Shown: positions 36,567-49,780, counted from the first letter of the stretch. The stretch is DNA of 64,000 bases from Apostichopus japonicus (GCF_037975245.1 NC_092579.1:10039001-10103000), one strand, 5' to 3'. Notes: generated by a model from the sequence alone, not told the origin. Program-made: numbers and translations.

Positions 36567-38625
36567 ACAGACATCATAATTAGACCACTTTTCATCCACT
36601 CCCTTCCCTCTCTTTCACTTCACTCAACCCTTGTCAACCTATACACACTGTGTGAGGGTATGGGAGTGTTAACATTGTTACCTCTCAGTTCTGTTAAGTG
36701 ACATCAAAACAGTAGTTAATGGACAAATGGCCATGAATGACCAGGTTATATATATCCTGCCCTGTAAAGCTTCTTAATAAATAGAACTGTTAAACTTGTG
36801 AACTCTACACTGCAATTTTTCGGCTTATAAATCTAATTTTCACCTTTGACTGGCAACTACAAAGACACTGTTTGTTGTATCAAAAAGAAACTGCACAAAC
36901 TTGCAATAAAAAAAAAATAATATTTGTAGCTAGAATTTTGTGTAGTGGTCAGAATCGATCTGCTTGTGTTGAAGGGAAACAACCCTGCAATGCTGTAAGG
37001 GTATAGGAAACTTTAGTAACATAGTTGAATGGATTCGGCTCGATTACTGGAATCTAATGACTCCTTCCCATAATTCCTTCCGATCTCCTTGAAAGTGCTT
37101 TGAATGTATCACCTGATAGCTCATGTCACTGTGTTATAGTGCAGGAGAGTCAACAAACAAACAAACAATGACTGCTAAGAAGGAACATCCAATCTTAATT
37201 ACAAAAATTAATTAATCTGTTAATTGGTAACTGTCTTATCTGGTGGTGCCTTAAACTGCTAGGTAAATAACCATTAAACATATTTAGTTAGTTTAATAGT
37301 CAAGTCATGTTAAGTTTTAGGGAGGATGGTGATAAATATGAATATGCATATTTTATTACCACCCTTCCTCTGTCCAAGTTTTTTCTTTCCCTAAGTTTAT
37401 AAGTGCTTTATAACAGTAACTATGTTGTATGTAATAACTTCTACAGTACAAACTCCTACACCATTTAGTATCAGGTCAAACTTAAATTGTAATGTAAACT
37501 TTAAATCCAGCTGTATTTCACTGAGCACTAGGTAATGTGTGATACTTGTTACTGTACTGCTCGCTGAATACCCTATCATGTTCATGTTTTGATTTCGTCG
37601 TCTGAATGTAATAAATTTATGTCAGATAACGCCTTCTTTATCGCACGAAATGTATCTGATGGCCTGTGATGTCGACGTGGCAGGCATTCCTCAAAAGCCT
37701 TTACTTCCATTTGATAGTAATGTTGCTGATTTCTCCTTGAAATATATGTAAGGTATTAATATACCATTTTAATTGAGTGAAAATTGGTAAGCTTGGAAGC
37801 TAATCTACCATGAGAGCAAAGAACAGGAATGAAAGGAAAAAGAGGAAAGTTGTTAGATCTATTTGGTTATGTTTGCTTAGCTGAAAACATGTTCTTTATA
37901 TTTGAAGGCGTTATCAAAATGCAATTTATAACAGCATTTTCTTTTACATGATGGAAAAAAAAATGGAGGTCTTTCCTGCTCAGTTGCCATGGTGATGTCA
38001 CTCACTCTGCTGTTGCTAGATGGCTTTGTAAAACTAGAGTCATTGGAATAAAAACAAGTTGCCAGGATCTTGTTTCAAAGTTAGTAATGCAGAAATGTCT
38101 ACAGTAAACATTTTGCAGAACAGTTTGTTACTGGCAAGTTGTTGATGAATACAGGGACTGGTTGATAAGACTTGAGTTACAATCAAACATACAACTTTCA
38201 TGAACACTTGATGAGGGGGTAGGTTTGTTAGTATTAAACATCCTAGCACTTCATAAAATGTCTAATGTTAAGGTAGATTTATTCAGAAGCATGACATTCA
38301 AGTGTGATTGAATCTAGCGAGTGGTATGATGGATGACATGGGAGTATTGTTGCCGCATATAACTCCCATGGTTGCTTCATAGGAGAGGGAACTGTGAGAG
38401 TAATATCATGAATCTACTTAAAAGTGAAATATTAACATCCTTTTCTACATTTACTCATTTCAATGTGAATTTCTTGTAATGTGTTAATGATTTGCAGGCA
38501 ATACTATCATTAGTTGGATATTTAACATTACTACAAGTATCCAGCCAAAAATCCCTTTGCAGAAAAATAATTTGACTCCACAATTTTCTCATGAATTTTG
38601 TTGTCTTTCTGTGGAAATTTGGTAG

Positions 38626-38671
38626 TATCTGCCAACTACTCTAGTAGATCAACCAACATCAAGGAATACAG
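38626..38671 (+). CDS. Proposed coding exon 3 (46 nt) of the four-exon gene
   Basis: TTTGTTGTCTTTCTGTGGAAATTTGGTAG precedes 38626 as a moderate acceptor, and ATACAG|GTGATG is a usable donor. Entered with one base from exon 2, it reads (T)TA TCT GCC ... TAC AG, that is L-SANYSSRSTNIKEY, leaving AG. That joins C of exon 4 to give Ser. An alternative donor, CTTG|GTAAGA at 38701, keeps a different frame open but breaks the phase chain. Confidence 0.35.
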
Positions 38672-39551
38672 GTGATGGATTTACAACGGTCTTTATTCTT
38701 GGTAAGAAAAGTCACAGATGTATTAAACTCTGCCCATAAAGTTATTGTTAATTACTCCAAGCTAGTACTTCATCGCTCCAAAAGATTATGATGGTAGTTT
38801 GTGTTATCCAGTCACAATGTAGCATAATTATTCTCATTCACATATCATTATTAATGATTCATTTGAACAAAGAGAGTTTATTTATGTAGACTGATTTATG
38901 TTGATCCATGATTTGGTTATTTGATTTCATGAGTGTAATTAATATTTAACCCTCTTAATGGTAATGTTTGTGATAACAGCATGGTAATTGATTGTACAAC
39001 AGACGGAATTTTAGCCACTTGGAGATATGTTTCCTTAGCTGAAAATGTTCTTTATAGTTGAAGGCAATAATCAAAATGTCATTTCTTACAACATTATCTT
39101 TCACATTACTGAGGTCAATGTACCATTACCTTTATGAAGGGCAAGTATTTTGCTGCTAGGAAATTACCTTGTCATCGCTCTGTTTCTAACTACTGTACGT
39201 GTATTGAAAGGTCATGTTACTGTACAGTGATGCTGGAAGGCCAGTTCAGGCGTTATCAGCTTGCTTCTCAACAAAATTCACAGGTACGACTTGTCAGTTG
39301 TTGTAGTTTTGTATAATTCAAGGCTTTTCATAGAAAAATTATCTTCATTAAAAGTTATTCTGCCCGTAAAATCGTTTTGTTCAATCCGAGTGCTTCACCG
39401 TTGCTTCAAGAAAAAATTTGACTCCAAATCTGATTGGATTTTTGTCACATTCAAGGACAATCTTCCAATTCTTATTATGTGCATATTATGGTGATTCATG
39501 GTCTCAGATGATAGCGCACCTGTTATCACACTTGAAGTCTTAACTGTTCCA

Positions 39552-39622
39552 TATATATATCAGTTGAGGCTGGAAGTTTTTTCACTGTTCTGGATTTTAC
39601 AATTCATTACGATTTCAAATAT
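39552..39622 (+). mobile_element. SINE family B, tail fragment
   Basis: TTGAGGCTGGAAGTTTTTTC followed by ACTGTTCTGGATTTTACAA and CATTACGATTTCAAAT matches the tail of the fuller copy 330 bp downstream, without the tRNA-like head. Confidence 0.6.
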
Positions 39623-39867
39623 ACATATTCATTTGCCTTTGTCGTTTACCCCTATTGCATTAACATAAAGTCTGTTTAAAGTACATGTTTCGAGATCCGG
39701 CTTTAGGAATCACAAATGATTTCGAGTTGGTTAGCATGATGTTTGATCTCTAGAGCAAGGCAAATATGTCACCAAAACAGAACTAGTATTGTTCGATACA
39801 GGTGACAAACGCCTACAGGGGAATTACGACCTTCCTTACCGGTTTTGAATCTCTGGACATACAATCA

Positions 39868-40012
39868 GAGTCCATACTCTAGTGGTTACGGTGTCCGCAT
39901 ATAAAGTGGGAGGCCCGGGTTCGAATCCCGGTGGAGGCTGGAAGTTTTTTCACTGTTTTGAATTTTACAACTCATTACGATTTCAATTATATATGTATAT
40001 ATAGATATATAT
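39868..40012 (+). mobile_element. SINE family B with tRNA-like head
   Basis: The head has an A-box-like CTCTAGTGGTTACGG and a perfect B box, GGTTCGAATCC, in the right spacing (about 39885-39930). The tail GGAGGCTGGAAGTTTTTTCA...CATTACGATTTCAATTATAT follows, ending in an AT simple repeat. The 3' half matches the fragment at 39552. The tRNA-like part does not fold into a clean cloverleaf, so it is not called as a tRNA gene. Confidence 0.7.
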
Positions 40013-43000
40013 ACACTCTACCTACTTCGAGGTACAAAGGCATATTCTTTAAAGCAAAACATTGAATTTTCAAGAAAGAATTGGACAATGAAGAAAGACC
40101 TATTTTGTGATATTATTCTCCACATACATTGCTGTGCAATAAGTTTGAAGGATTTTTGGCATTAGGTGTTAAACAACCATGTGAAATTTTCTACTTACTG
40201 TAGCAATGTCAGATATCCATGCACATAGAAATCTTTTTTGTTTTTTTCTCCTTTCTTTTGAAACCTATGTTTATTTTATAAGTCTGTATGTAGCTTTAAC
40301 GTCCTGTAAGTTTCCGGTGGTCTTTTCATGAAGTATGGTCGTCATCGTCGGCAACAATCAATGCAAATTAAAAGGTCAAGGGAAGCCGAGGGAATTCAAT
40401 CAAGTATTAACAGAAACGATTCTTTTTACTTCTTTTACCGTCAAATTTTCTTCCTCTCGTGTGCGTTTGGGCTCTCTCCAAAAAACCTAGCAGGTTTTTT
40501 TGCTGATTAAATAAGCTCTCATCAAGGCTACCATTCTGAGGCTTTGCTTCATAAACAAACTATTTTTGTATCAACCTTTAAAGATCATCTACGAAACACT
40601 TGGGTTTTTTTTTCTCTCTCTCTTTATTTTTTCTCACTTTCTTTCATTTTATTTCTCTTTATTTGCAAAGATTTGACAATGGAAAGTCAAAACAAGTTAA
40701 GCTTTTTGCCTTTGTTTAATATTATTGACCTTTGTCCTCCTTCTTTTGTATGAATAATTATTCTTGTGGGATTCTAGATAAAGTGTTTATGTAACAATCA
40801 ATTAACAAGAGTTTATTTCATTGAAGGAACCCGAGAATAATCGTTACAATATTCCCAACGTCACGTAATATCTTTGATTACATAATTCACACTCAAACAG
40901 TGTAATGATGTTTTATTGCAATATTGGCACGACAGAAAATGTTGAGAAATCTATAACCCTTTCAAAAACAGAACGTCACAGAACGTCAGAACATTTTCAC
41001 CGTTTCCACTTTGACGAAACCTTGTCACTAATGAAACAAAGCATTTGAAAATCGATTAAAATGAAGACTACCTAATCGGTCGTGTTCCTCTTAGGTATTA
41101 AAGTAACGACTGATTAATTTGATTCTATTGACGTCACAGAACAGAAGAATTATACACATATATAATGACTTTGTTTTTTCTCCTTCAAGAGGCATGATAA
41201 ATTGATTGAGGTGATTTCTGTTTGTCTGTGAATAATGAATTGCGTGAATCTTTGCAAAGTGTGATCCTTTCAAGCAGAAAATAAATCTCATCATTATTGA
41301 CCCAAAATTTGGCTGATTTTGCGTAAAATCTTAATAAATACCACCCACCAATCTGACCATCCCAAATTATTTCCAGACTTTAAGAAGTGTTTCCGCTACA
41401 GAGTATCAAAATCTCGTAGTTATTAAAGGAAAATGACTGAGTCATGACAGTAGAATGTTTGGTTGAACTCTTAACATGTGTGACCATTTTTTTGTATAAA
41501 GTTTCTTGCTTTTTTCATGGGCAATAATGATGATATATAAAAGACAGTATTATTGTTAAGTAATATGAAGGTTCACATTTTTCATGATGTTCTTCTGGCT
41601 GAAACAAGCACAAAGTGGTCACCACCATAGTAGATGTAACCATGTACACTATACAGAAAAATTGATTCCGTCTCTAGTAACATTAATACGAGGTGCTTCC
41701 ATTAATACTGTATGGGGTAGGGTTGACAAGAACATTCATATTTTTGGGAAAAGTAAAATAATACGGATTGTATTTTTGTACACACAATTTCACATATACA
41801 CTGCTTTTAATACCAAAGTACAGTTAAATAGCAATACATGGATAAAGAGAAAGTTGCAGCATATTTCAAGGTGTTATAATTCTCTATAATTTATGTAAAA
41901 ATGACTTTTTATCAAAATGTGGCAGCTGTCAGTATCTCACATTGGTGTTAAATTTTTGTTTGTTTTCATGGGTTTTTATTTCATCTTTTTAAGACTTATC
42001 CCTTCGTTCGAGGCATGTATATTGAATTTTAAGAAAACAGTACCGTATGTATAGGTAGATATAAGTTTCATTCTGAATCATTTTGAGCCGAAGAATAAAG
42101 TTTCTATTTTTGATGACTACGTTTGGAACTCTACTACTTTAAGAAATAAATAATAAAAAATTAAAGAAAGGAGAAAGGAATGAATAAGGTAGACATTTAA
42201 AGGCACAAAACAAACCTAGTTTTGATTTTGATAAAAAACTCTTTCTTTTTTTTTCAATTTGTTTAAAGTACCCCATTTGGAGGAAAATTTTACTTCCAAA
42301 AGGTACCTTTAAATGGCAACATTGAGAAGAACAAACATTGTCTTACTACATTATATTGAGATTGTTGTGCTAAATAAACTTGTACAGTTTAGATATGCCT
42401 TAAGTCATTGTATAATAAAAGTTTAAATAAAACGAAGTTTTATCTCAAAATTGTTGAAGATTTTGAACAAAAGTGTGTGAATTAAGAAGTTAATCTTATT
42501 GAACACAAAAACGAGTGTCATTTCTTGAAGGTGAATAAAAGTCAGCAGTGGCATTAAAAAATGTGTTTTTCTGTCTTTTTCTTATGATTGGGTTGAGATT
42601 TGATAGGTAGGGAGAAGACTGCATCAGGGAGGGGGTGGGGAGGGAACTCTTTCTAAACTGTCCTAATTTTAATCTCATGTAAACTAAAAAATAATTTTAA
42701 AATGGTTAAAGCCACACATCAGATGACTGTGATGTGTTGAGGTACAACAGGTGAGGTGAAGAATGGGTAGGGCGAGGGGTGGGTGGTGAGGGCGGGAAGA
42801 ATGGGTAGGGGCAAGGGGTGGATGTGGGGGAATGACTCTTTCATAAAAGTCTACATGCAAACTGAAAAATATGGTTGGACAATTTTTGAAAGCATTTAAT
42901 AAGCACACCTTTAAGTAAGGGAGGCATCGCTTAAGATTTTTCCTACAAAATGTTTTGGCTAACCCCCAGGAGCTGTGATCAGGCATGTCCCCATCCCTCC

Positions 43001-44580
43001 CCCCCCCCCCCTCTCACACACACAATGACTTTGCCTCAAGATTCATTTTTTGTACCAATTTACCCCCTTAAATTAATAACAATATGTGGTATACTAGAAA
43101 CCCGGAGTCAAATTTACAACTCGTGTTACGACCAGAGGGAAGGAACGGTAGTTTTTGCTGATTGAACAATTTTCAATTTTCCTGTGTCTGTTTCATTATT
43201 CATTGACACGGCTGTTCATTCCAGATCAAATTTGTTTTTCCGTGAACAAATTGAGATGTTATTTTGATAAAAACACAGAAAATGAACCACAGGGTAATAA
43301 ATAAAAAAAAATAATAAAAAAAATATCTAGTTTGGCAGTGATTTTCTTCATGCCATCAATCACCAACTTCAAAGGGCAACTGTGACAACTGGTAGTAAAT
43401 TAAAGAAAAATATTTGAGCTGAAATCATACAAAAAACTATAAATTTAAGACAAAATCCATTAAACCAGTTGATCTTCTGTGATACAGATACCCAAAATTA
43501 AGCAAATAAAGACAATCCCCCAGCATCCTGTTTTTTTAGATTTCGAGCACATCTATCGGAAATTGATTAAATACAAACTCTACAAAATTAGGTCACCATG
43601 GTTACGGAGGTGTTTCTCTTGAAATTGCAACCTGTGGTATTAGTGAGTAGTCACTATATCTAATATCTCGCTTGTCAGGCATGATGAGATGGCAAGTAAG
43701 GAGTTCATTCCAGAGCACTGGTGAACTGGCATACTGACCTGATTTCCTGGTTTCACAAAAGGTGCTAGTTTCATCCAAAGCGCTAATATGCCACTTGTTT
43801 CAAGGGCCCCCCACCCCCCACCCCTTGATGCTTGTTGGATCATTGATCTCATAGCAAGTTTATGTCCCAGTAGCCCCTGTTTAAGGGGACACTGCTATCA
43901 GTATAATTTCTCTACATCAATTTGGTAAATGTGCAGACTGTAACACTGAGCCAGATGGCTTCACTGCATTCTTGAAGTGATGATACAGAGACCTCAAAGC
44001 TAATGGAGACCAGTAGAGGTGCTCAGGAAATGATAAGTTCTTGCCCTGCCACCTCCCTCCTCCTACCCCTCCCTCCCCTACCCCTCCCTCCCCCTACACC
44101 TCCACATGGTAGATTGACAATGAACCACCATAGGGCAGGGGGGCATTCAAGTTTAAACCATTGCTTCCTATACTTCACAATACGCAAGTTTCTTGTGTTT
44201 ACTAGCACCGATGAGTTTAATTTCGTGCTGCCTTGAAATGGCCATAAGGTGTATGAAATGCTCTCATTATTTACTGACAAATTAATAAGCAAGAGTTACT
44301 AATCAGATCTATATACCAGTTAAAAAGGCAACAATGCACAACAGAGAAACTAATGTTGGTCTTCTTTCCTTCATACTTTATTTTTATAACCGAAATACCC
44401 CTTCAAATATGAACTGGACGGCAGCCACACCAATTAACTGTTTTGTCTTCGACATATTTGCAAAACACAAATGAACACATATTGTGGTACTGATACAATA
44501 TGACAGGATAATTTCCTATCACCCAAATGTAAGGGACTAACATAGCCGTGTCAACAGGAGTTAATTGCCGTTAGCCTCAA
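40013..44580. other. Proposed intron of the four-exon gene; no other gene seen
   Basis: It contains a pyrimidine tract at 40601-40668, a perfect CRE (TGACGTCA) at 41129-41136, G-rich tracts at 42629-42830 on the plus strand (GGGTAGGG, GGGGTGGG repeats) and C runs near 42996-43010. No frame has protein-like character. Confidence 0.3.
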
Positions 44581-44586
44581 CGTTAG

Positions 44587-44741
44587 GAACACAGTGTGAC
44601 GCTAAGATGACTTCAAGGCTGTTTCATTTTTGGCCGGTAGTTCTAACAGTGTGACACTACGATGACTTGGAGACCATTTGATTTTTGCAGGTAGTGCTAA
44701 CTCCAAATAGCTTTGAGCTAACTCCAAATAGCTTTGAGCTA
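44587..44741 (+). repeat. Short tandem duplications
   Basis: CAGTGTGAC.CTA.GATGACTT occurs near 44591 and 44649 (58-bp spacing). Just downstream, a 22-bp unit containing CTAACTCCAAATAGCTTTGA occurs twice head to tail near 44698-44740. Confidence 0.7.
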
Positions 44742-46264
44742 CCTTTGATTCGACTAAATGTTAAACATATGCAAGCAACAAACCGATAGCAACCTCGAAT
44801 TCTTTCTAATTACCTTTTGCGTCATTCAGTACTAATAAAAGAACCCCAAAAGTGTTCAAAATGCTTTTTCAGAAACCTGTGCTGACACCTAGGCAGCACT
44901 AGGCTTGACTATTGATATCTTTGTAAATCATATTTTCTGAGCTGTTGATTGGACTGTCATGATTTGAGAAAAAAAAATTAATCATAGTCTCAGGATATGG
45001 AAACATGATCACTGAAAACCTTACATGGAGTTATAAAAAATCAAAACCAAACTGCAACTTTTGCAAGATTAAAAACTTTCTTAGCATTTCTCCAAAATTG
45101 ATTAAAAGTTTTATTTGGTCACAATTTTTTCCAGGGAGTTTTAATAAATCAACCAAGTGTTACTCAGAATCAGACTGCAAACCAGCCTATGAATAGAAGT
45201 CCTCCTGGATTTATTCATGAAATAAACATTAATTAACCAGATATTACTAATTCCATTCAATAGTAAGGTTTTCATGTCACCCAGAAACTTCTTCATAAAA
45301 TATAGGTATTAAATCATGCAACAAAGCAAATCAGAAACATTAAAAAGAAATCAATTGTTTTCTTCTTTATTGCTTTTAACCAACTTTTTATCAAAAAGTT
45401 CTACAACTAAATGCAAGGAGATTTTTTAGAACATATTAATGAAAGTGACTGGAATGGGAGTCTAGGTGTACCTGCTGCATTATTTAGTCACAGAGTCAAG
45501 AAAGAGCAGACAACTAAGCAATGTAAATCCAAGAGAATGCTTGAATTGTCGATAGAGTGAAACAAGACTTTTGTGAGCTTAGCATGGCTCGGTGCAACTT
45601 CTAGTAGGATCAGAGAGAAGTAATAACTTCCTTTTGTCCATTTTTTTTTTTTACCAACAAAACATTTGTATCTTTGTTTCAAGCAAAATCAGTACTGTCT
45701 GATTATCTTAGTAAGTGTTGAAACTTGAAATGATTGTAAAACAAGAATGAAAGATGAGTATGTAGTAATTCACAGCCAGGTACAGCTACGATCAGGTGAC
45801 CACTCAAAATAGTCATGTGAGTAATGGGTGACACGCAAAACCACTGAAATCAAAGCCCCCTATTTCTAAAAGTATACGAGCACCCCCACCTTTAGGTTCA
45901 ATGACATGTGGCAGAAGATTGAAATGTCAAAACAAAAAAAAACAATCATGAATACTACCCCCAAATTTTGTCAACTTTAAAACTCAACGTACTCCTATGA
46001 TTGTTATTATTAAAAAAATAGACAATTTCAAAACCGCGGCATGAAACAACACCAAATTTGTTGTGAAAAAAAAGTCACTTCTAAGAATTATGAAGGTCAC
46101 AGTCTTCATTCAACCAGCAGAGAATACTCTGAGGTCAATTAATCAATAAATTAATTATTAGCTCTAGATCAATCAATATTAACTTGAGGAATTGAAGAAC
46201 CAAGTTAGTCATATGTTTTTGGTGGTCTTCTGACATTAAATAATTCTTCATTCAATTATCATAG

Positions 46265-46433
46265 CGGCAAAAGCACAGCCAATGAGAGCCTTCCCAGTCA
46301 GACGCAGCACGGCGCCCTCAACAGCATCGGCACAAGAACACTGGTATTAAACAACGCAAATAAAGCAAACCTTTCTGAACTGAGATATGAGGTGGCATTC
46401 ACAAAGAAGGAGAGTGAACTGAAAGATCTTTAA
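46265..46433 (+). CDS. Terminal coding exon of the four-exon gene
   Basis: After an acceptor TTCATTCAATTATCATAG (ending 46264), the frame C|GGC AAA AGC ... CTT TAA codes for 55 residues: GKSTANESLPSQ, then GALNSIGTRTLVLNNANKA, then LSELRYEVAFTKKESELKDL, then stop at 46431-46433. The composition is clearly protein-like, and the last 20 residues could form an amphipathic or coiled-coil helix. Entry phase 2 fits exon 3. AATAAA follows at 46690. I do not recognise the protein. The GKST tetrapeptide is not preceded by a P-loop glycine pattern. Confidence 0.6.
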
Positions 46434-46689
46434 TCAGCCCTGTGTACTGTATGATTAACGAAGTGAAAACATTTCAAAATAATTATGTCAGTAGCGTCTG
46501 CATTATTTGTTGTTTGTTTTGTCTCTGTTTCTTTCTTTATGTTTTCTATCCCACTTCATGATAATTTTTCAAGATAAAAAAAAGGGCAAATATGTGGAAT
46601 TAAATGGTTAAATATCCCTCTTATCAGGTTTATGTCTTGGTATGTATTGAGGGTTGAGGTTGTTGGTTGAAGACAATGGGTATGTCACA

Positions 46690-46695
46690 AATAAA
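46690..46695 (+). terminator. Polyadenylation signal AATAAA of the four-exon gene
   Basis: CACAAATAAAGTTG lies 257 bases after the stop codon at 46433, a normal 3'UTR length, and no other plus-strand gene lies near. Confidence 0.5.
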
Positions 46696-47119
46696 GTTGA
46701 CAACTATAATCTTATGATTAGATTCAATATTTTATCATGACCACAAAGTAATGCACTTGAAGATATATTTTAAACTATAAATGGGGTCACACGTGAAGAT
46801 TTTTTTTTTTACATCAGCCTACGTTAATTTCAGCATATCTTACTTTTGGCCATTGCACGACTTTGTTTTCCGGTAAAGGAATGAATTTTTCATCAAAAGA
46901 TATAAAAGTTTGATACAAAGAAAAATAGATCTGTTCCACCATGATGTCAAAGATAAATATTAAAGTTCTGATTGTTTTAGACCTGAATCAGGAATTCTCT
47001 ATAGACTAATGCTTGGAATCCACAAAACGACAACACCCTCAGAGAGAATGAACCGCAAGAAATAAGATAAAAATTATAAGCAAGTGAAAAAAAAAATTCA
47101 CAACGTTTTTTTATTTTAA

Positions 47120-47342
47120 TTATGTCTTCCGCTTAGCTTTCTCTCGTTTTTCTTCCCTAACTTTCTTCTTGATGTATTTTGGTAAGTCCCAGCTCTGATT
47201 TTTCATATAGTCATAGAGCGATTCTAAGGACACCGGTGGTAGATAATCCCCCAACAGTTCCCTTCTCCACCACTGCCCCTTCTTGGCTTCCTCACTGCCG
47301 ATCTCGGTGTAACGGTAACGATAGTGTTGAGCCCTGACGAAT
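47120..47342 (-). CDS. LMF1: LMF1 coding exon 11 (C-terminus)
   Basis: Begins after CTTTCAG and reads FVRAQHYRYRY, then KGQWWRRELLGDYLPPVSLE, matching the C-terminal part of the family (VR.EHYRY, .WW.R..). The protein ends in a lysine- and arginine-rich tail, KKKVREEKREKAKRKT, then TAA at 47120-47122. The basic tail may be cytosolic and resembles, without matching exactly, a dilysine ER-retrieval signal. AATAAA occurs only a few bases past the stop on the minus strand, which would be unusually close. Confidence 0.92.
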
Positions 47343-47819
47343 CTGAAAGGTACCAATTATTTTTACTGAGCCACTTTTCTTGGGTATAATAAGATACGCC
47401 AGTTTGGTTGGTCATCTCATACATTGACATAAATACTTCAAGGGACATTTCGGTGGCTGAAGTGGATTGCTTAAATGAAATTACTGGCAGTTTTCTGCAT
47501 CTCTAGGTTACAAAACCACATTCCTTATAGCATTTTGTGTGGCAAAGATATAAATTCGATCAAATTTGGTGATATTTTGTCAATTGCATCTGGCAACAGA
47601 ATAATGAATGATGTCATCACAGTAACTTTGCACTGTAAATGTGTTTGCTTTTCTCTATAATATTTAAATTATTTATCCATGAAGGAAAAATATTATTTCT
47701 GAAAAAAAAAATTCCATTTTGATGAAATTCTAACTACAGGGAACATTGACGGCAAATGTTACATTCCATGTGTATCACATTTATGGATACATCAACTAGA
47801 AGTTATTAACATGGGAAGG

Positions 47820-47999
47820 ATAAGCTTTTGCAGAATATCAGATTGTGATGACATCACAGACCACCCACTGTGATGCACTTCCTGGTGTAAGAGGGGGTTA
47901 GCTACTCAAAACAGCTTGCATTCAATCAAACATACCTCCAGTTTATAGGGAAGAGAAACTGAGATGGAGGGGTTTTCAATTAACAGTAGAATATTTATA
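47820..47999 (+). repeat. Dispersed repeat family C, copy 1 (LMF1 intron 10)
   Basis: ATGACATCACAGACCACCCA through GCTTGCATTCAATCAAACAT and GGGGTTTTCAATTAACAG aligns in order with 60160-60370. It gives an empty-site comparison for the palindrome at 60237. Boundaries are approximate. Confidence 0.6.
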
Positions 48000-48496
48000 T
48001 TCTCTTCAAGAATACATACATTATTTTTCAACGGAACATTCCGTCAACTCAGAAATGAAAAACTAAGAGCATATTACTGGTTGTGTAATATAGAAATGTT
48101 TGATACTCTTCTCCTAACATGAAACTAAAATAATAGACGAACAATATCAACGATTTCAACAAAAGAATATGACATACCTCCTGCAGACTGCTTAAACAAG
48201 CTTGATGACTGTAAAAATTTCATTTCCCTAAAATGTTAAAGCTCAAAAGTAATTCTATTCTACTCAAACACCTAACTATACCTGCATATTAGGCTATATA
48301 AAGCTTCCTTCTGGTGTAAACTACACTTACTAATAATACCACATCTACTGTACAATAACCATATGTTGAAATCTCAAAGGGTAAATGTGATACTGTATTG
48401 CAACTGGCACTGTTAACCGTTGCTTTCCATGGTCTGTATTAACATAAATCAGATTTTACAAATTTTCTGTCTGCAGCAGCAATCCTTTATACTTAC

Positions 48497-48609
48497 TTTG
48501 GTGGTTCCCCTCCCTGAAAGGGGTTGTGCTCTATCAATGTCATAATCTGCTCGTCATTCATCAAGAATTTGCCGGCAAGATGAATAAACCAATTATTTGC
48601 CTGGTAATT
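48497..48609 (-). CDS. LMF1: LMF1 coding exon 10
   Basis: Acceptor TACCTGCAG, donor AA|GTAAGT. It codes NYQANNWFIHLAGKFLMND and then a segment ending HNPFQGGEPP, equivalent to human 'WIIHLAGKLL...HNPF.G.PP'. It is 113 nt, 37 codons plus two bases. The longer minus-strand open frame that continues upstream to 48843 is intronic read-through. Confidence 0.93.
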
Positions 48610-49596
48610 CTGCAGGTATAAATAAACGTACGCAATGTATGCATAAATTGTCTCCCAATACATAAAATCTGCTCTGCGTTCTTTTCGTCGAACATCGACT
48701 TGTCCCAGGAATACAGACAAAGTTGATGCTTCTCTCTGATTGACATTCCACCAATCAACGGCACATTTGAATAATTTATGGCAAGTGTTGTAATGATCGT
48801 TACCTTCAATTAGGAAGCTATAAGGAGAAGCAAAAGCTAACAATCATTATTGTGATAGAGGTACTTGTCATGAATGACATCCCCTAAAAAGGTAAGGAAA
48901 TTTCTTATTTCATTTGGAAGTTATATCAATTTCAAAGGGCCTTCGCAGAATTGAAGATTTGAGCAAGTTTAAATATGACAGAATTGAGCGATGTATAGTT
49001 AAATGTTTTCTATAAGTAACTGTGCTTATAACAATGTTTATTTCTGTCATAGAGATGAGTTTTGCTAATGGGGTGCTCAAGTCTTACACATGACCCAATA
49101 ATGGCATTTATTTCATTGTCAATCTTATTGGCAATAACCTGGAATATATGACAGGAAAAACTAACAGAAAGTAAAAGGTGTCACTCTCTAGGGCACTATG
49201 ACATAACAGAATATGACATAACAGATTTACAAAATGGCAGTCTCACACCTCCCCACCCCATCCCCACCCACCTTCACCCCATAAACCCGACATGACTTTT
49301 CAAAGATAATATCTCCCAAACAGAGAGAAACATTTTCCTGATACAATTGGGGAAGCTGATCATCAGACACACCCCTATTATGTCAGCTGATATAAATGCA
49401 ACCGTTAAGTTTTTATTAAAATCCATATTACCCAGACTGATTATGACTAAAACACAATTCAATGGTCAAAATGTCAGCTCTGGCAGAAAGGTCCTTTGAG
49501 ATTTTTGTTTTCTTCTCATATCAACTGGTGACTGCAAACATTATAGTACACACATAGGGAAACATGACTGAGATGTTGGTTGTCATGGTTACAGAC

Positions 49597-49780
49597 CTGA
49601 AAGGCAGCAAACCACATCAGCCAGTCCAGTCTGTAGTGGTACGGAGAGATAAGGCAAGGTCTCCGACTGACATTTCCTGGTTTGCACACAAATTCGTAAT
49701 CCAACCATTCTGTCCCAGGAATGCTTGGGTCGTTGCTATGGGTACCCTGGAATATAACCTCTGTCCTCTCCTTGGTGACA
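49597..49780 (-). CDS. LMF1: LMF1 coding exon 9
   Basis: Acceptor TTATTCTTTTTAG, donor CAG|GTCTGT. It codes VTKERTEVIFQGTHSNDP, then DYEFVCKPGNVSRRPCLISP and YHYRLDWLMWFAAFQ. This is the most conserved block of the family. As I recall, the human disease-associated nonsense changes Y439X and W464X fall in the equivalent exon. A SINE ends about 30 bases upstream of the acceptor. Confidence 0.95.

Noticed and set aside
46265-46292. GKST in the last exon of the four-exon gene as a Walker A motif
   Set aside because: The preceding residues, from exon 3 in the proposed model, lack the GxxxxGK pattern, and no other NTPase motif follows.
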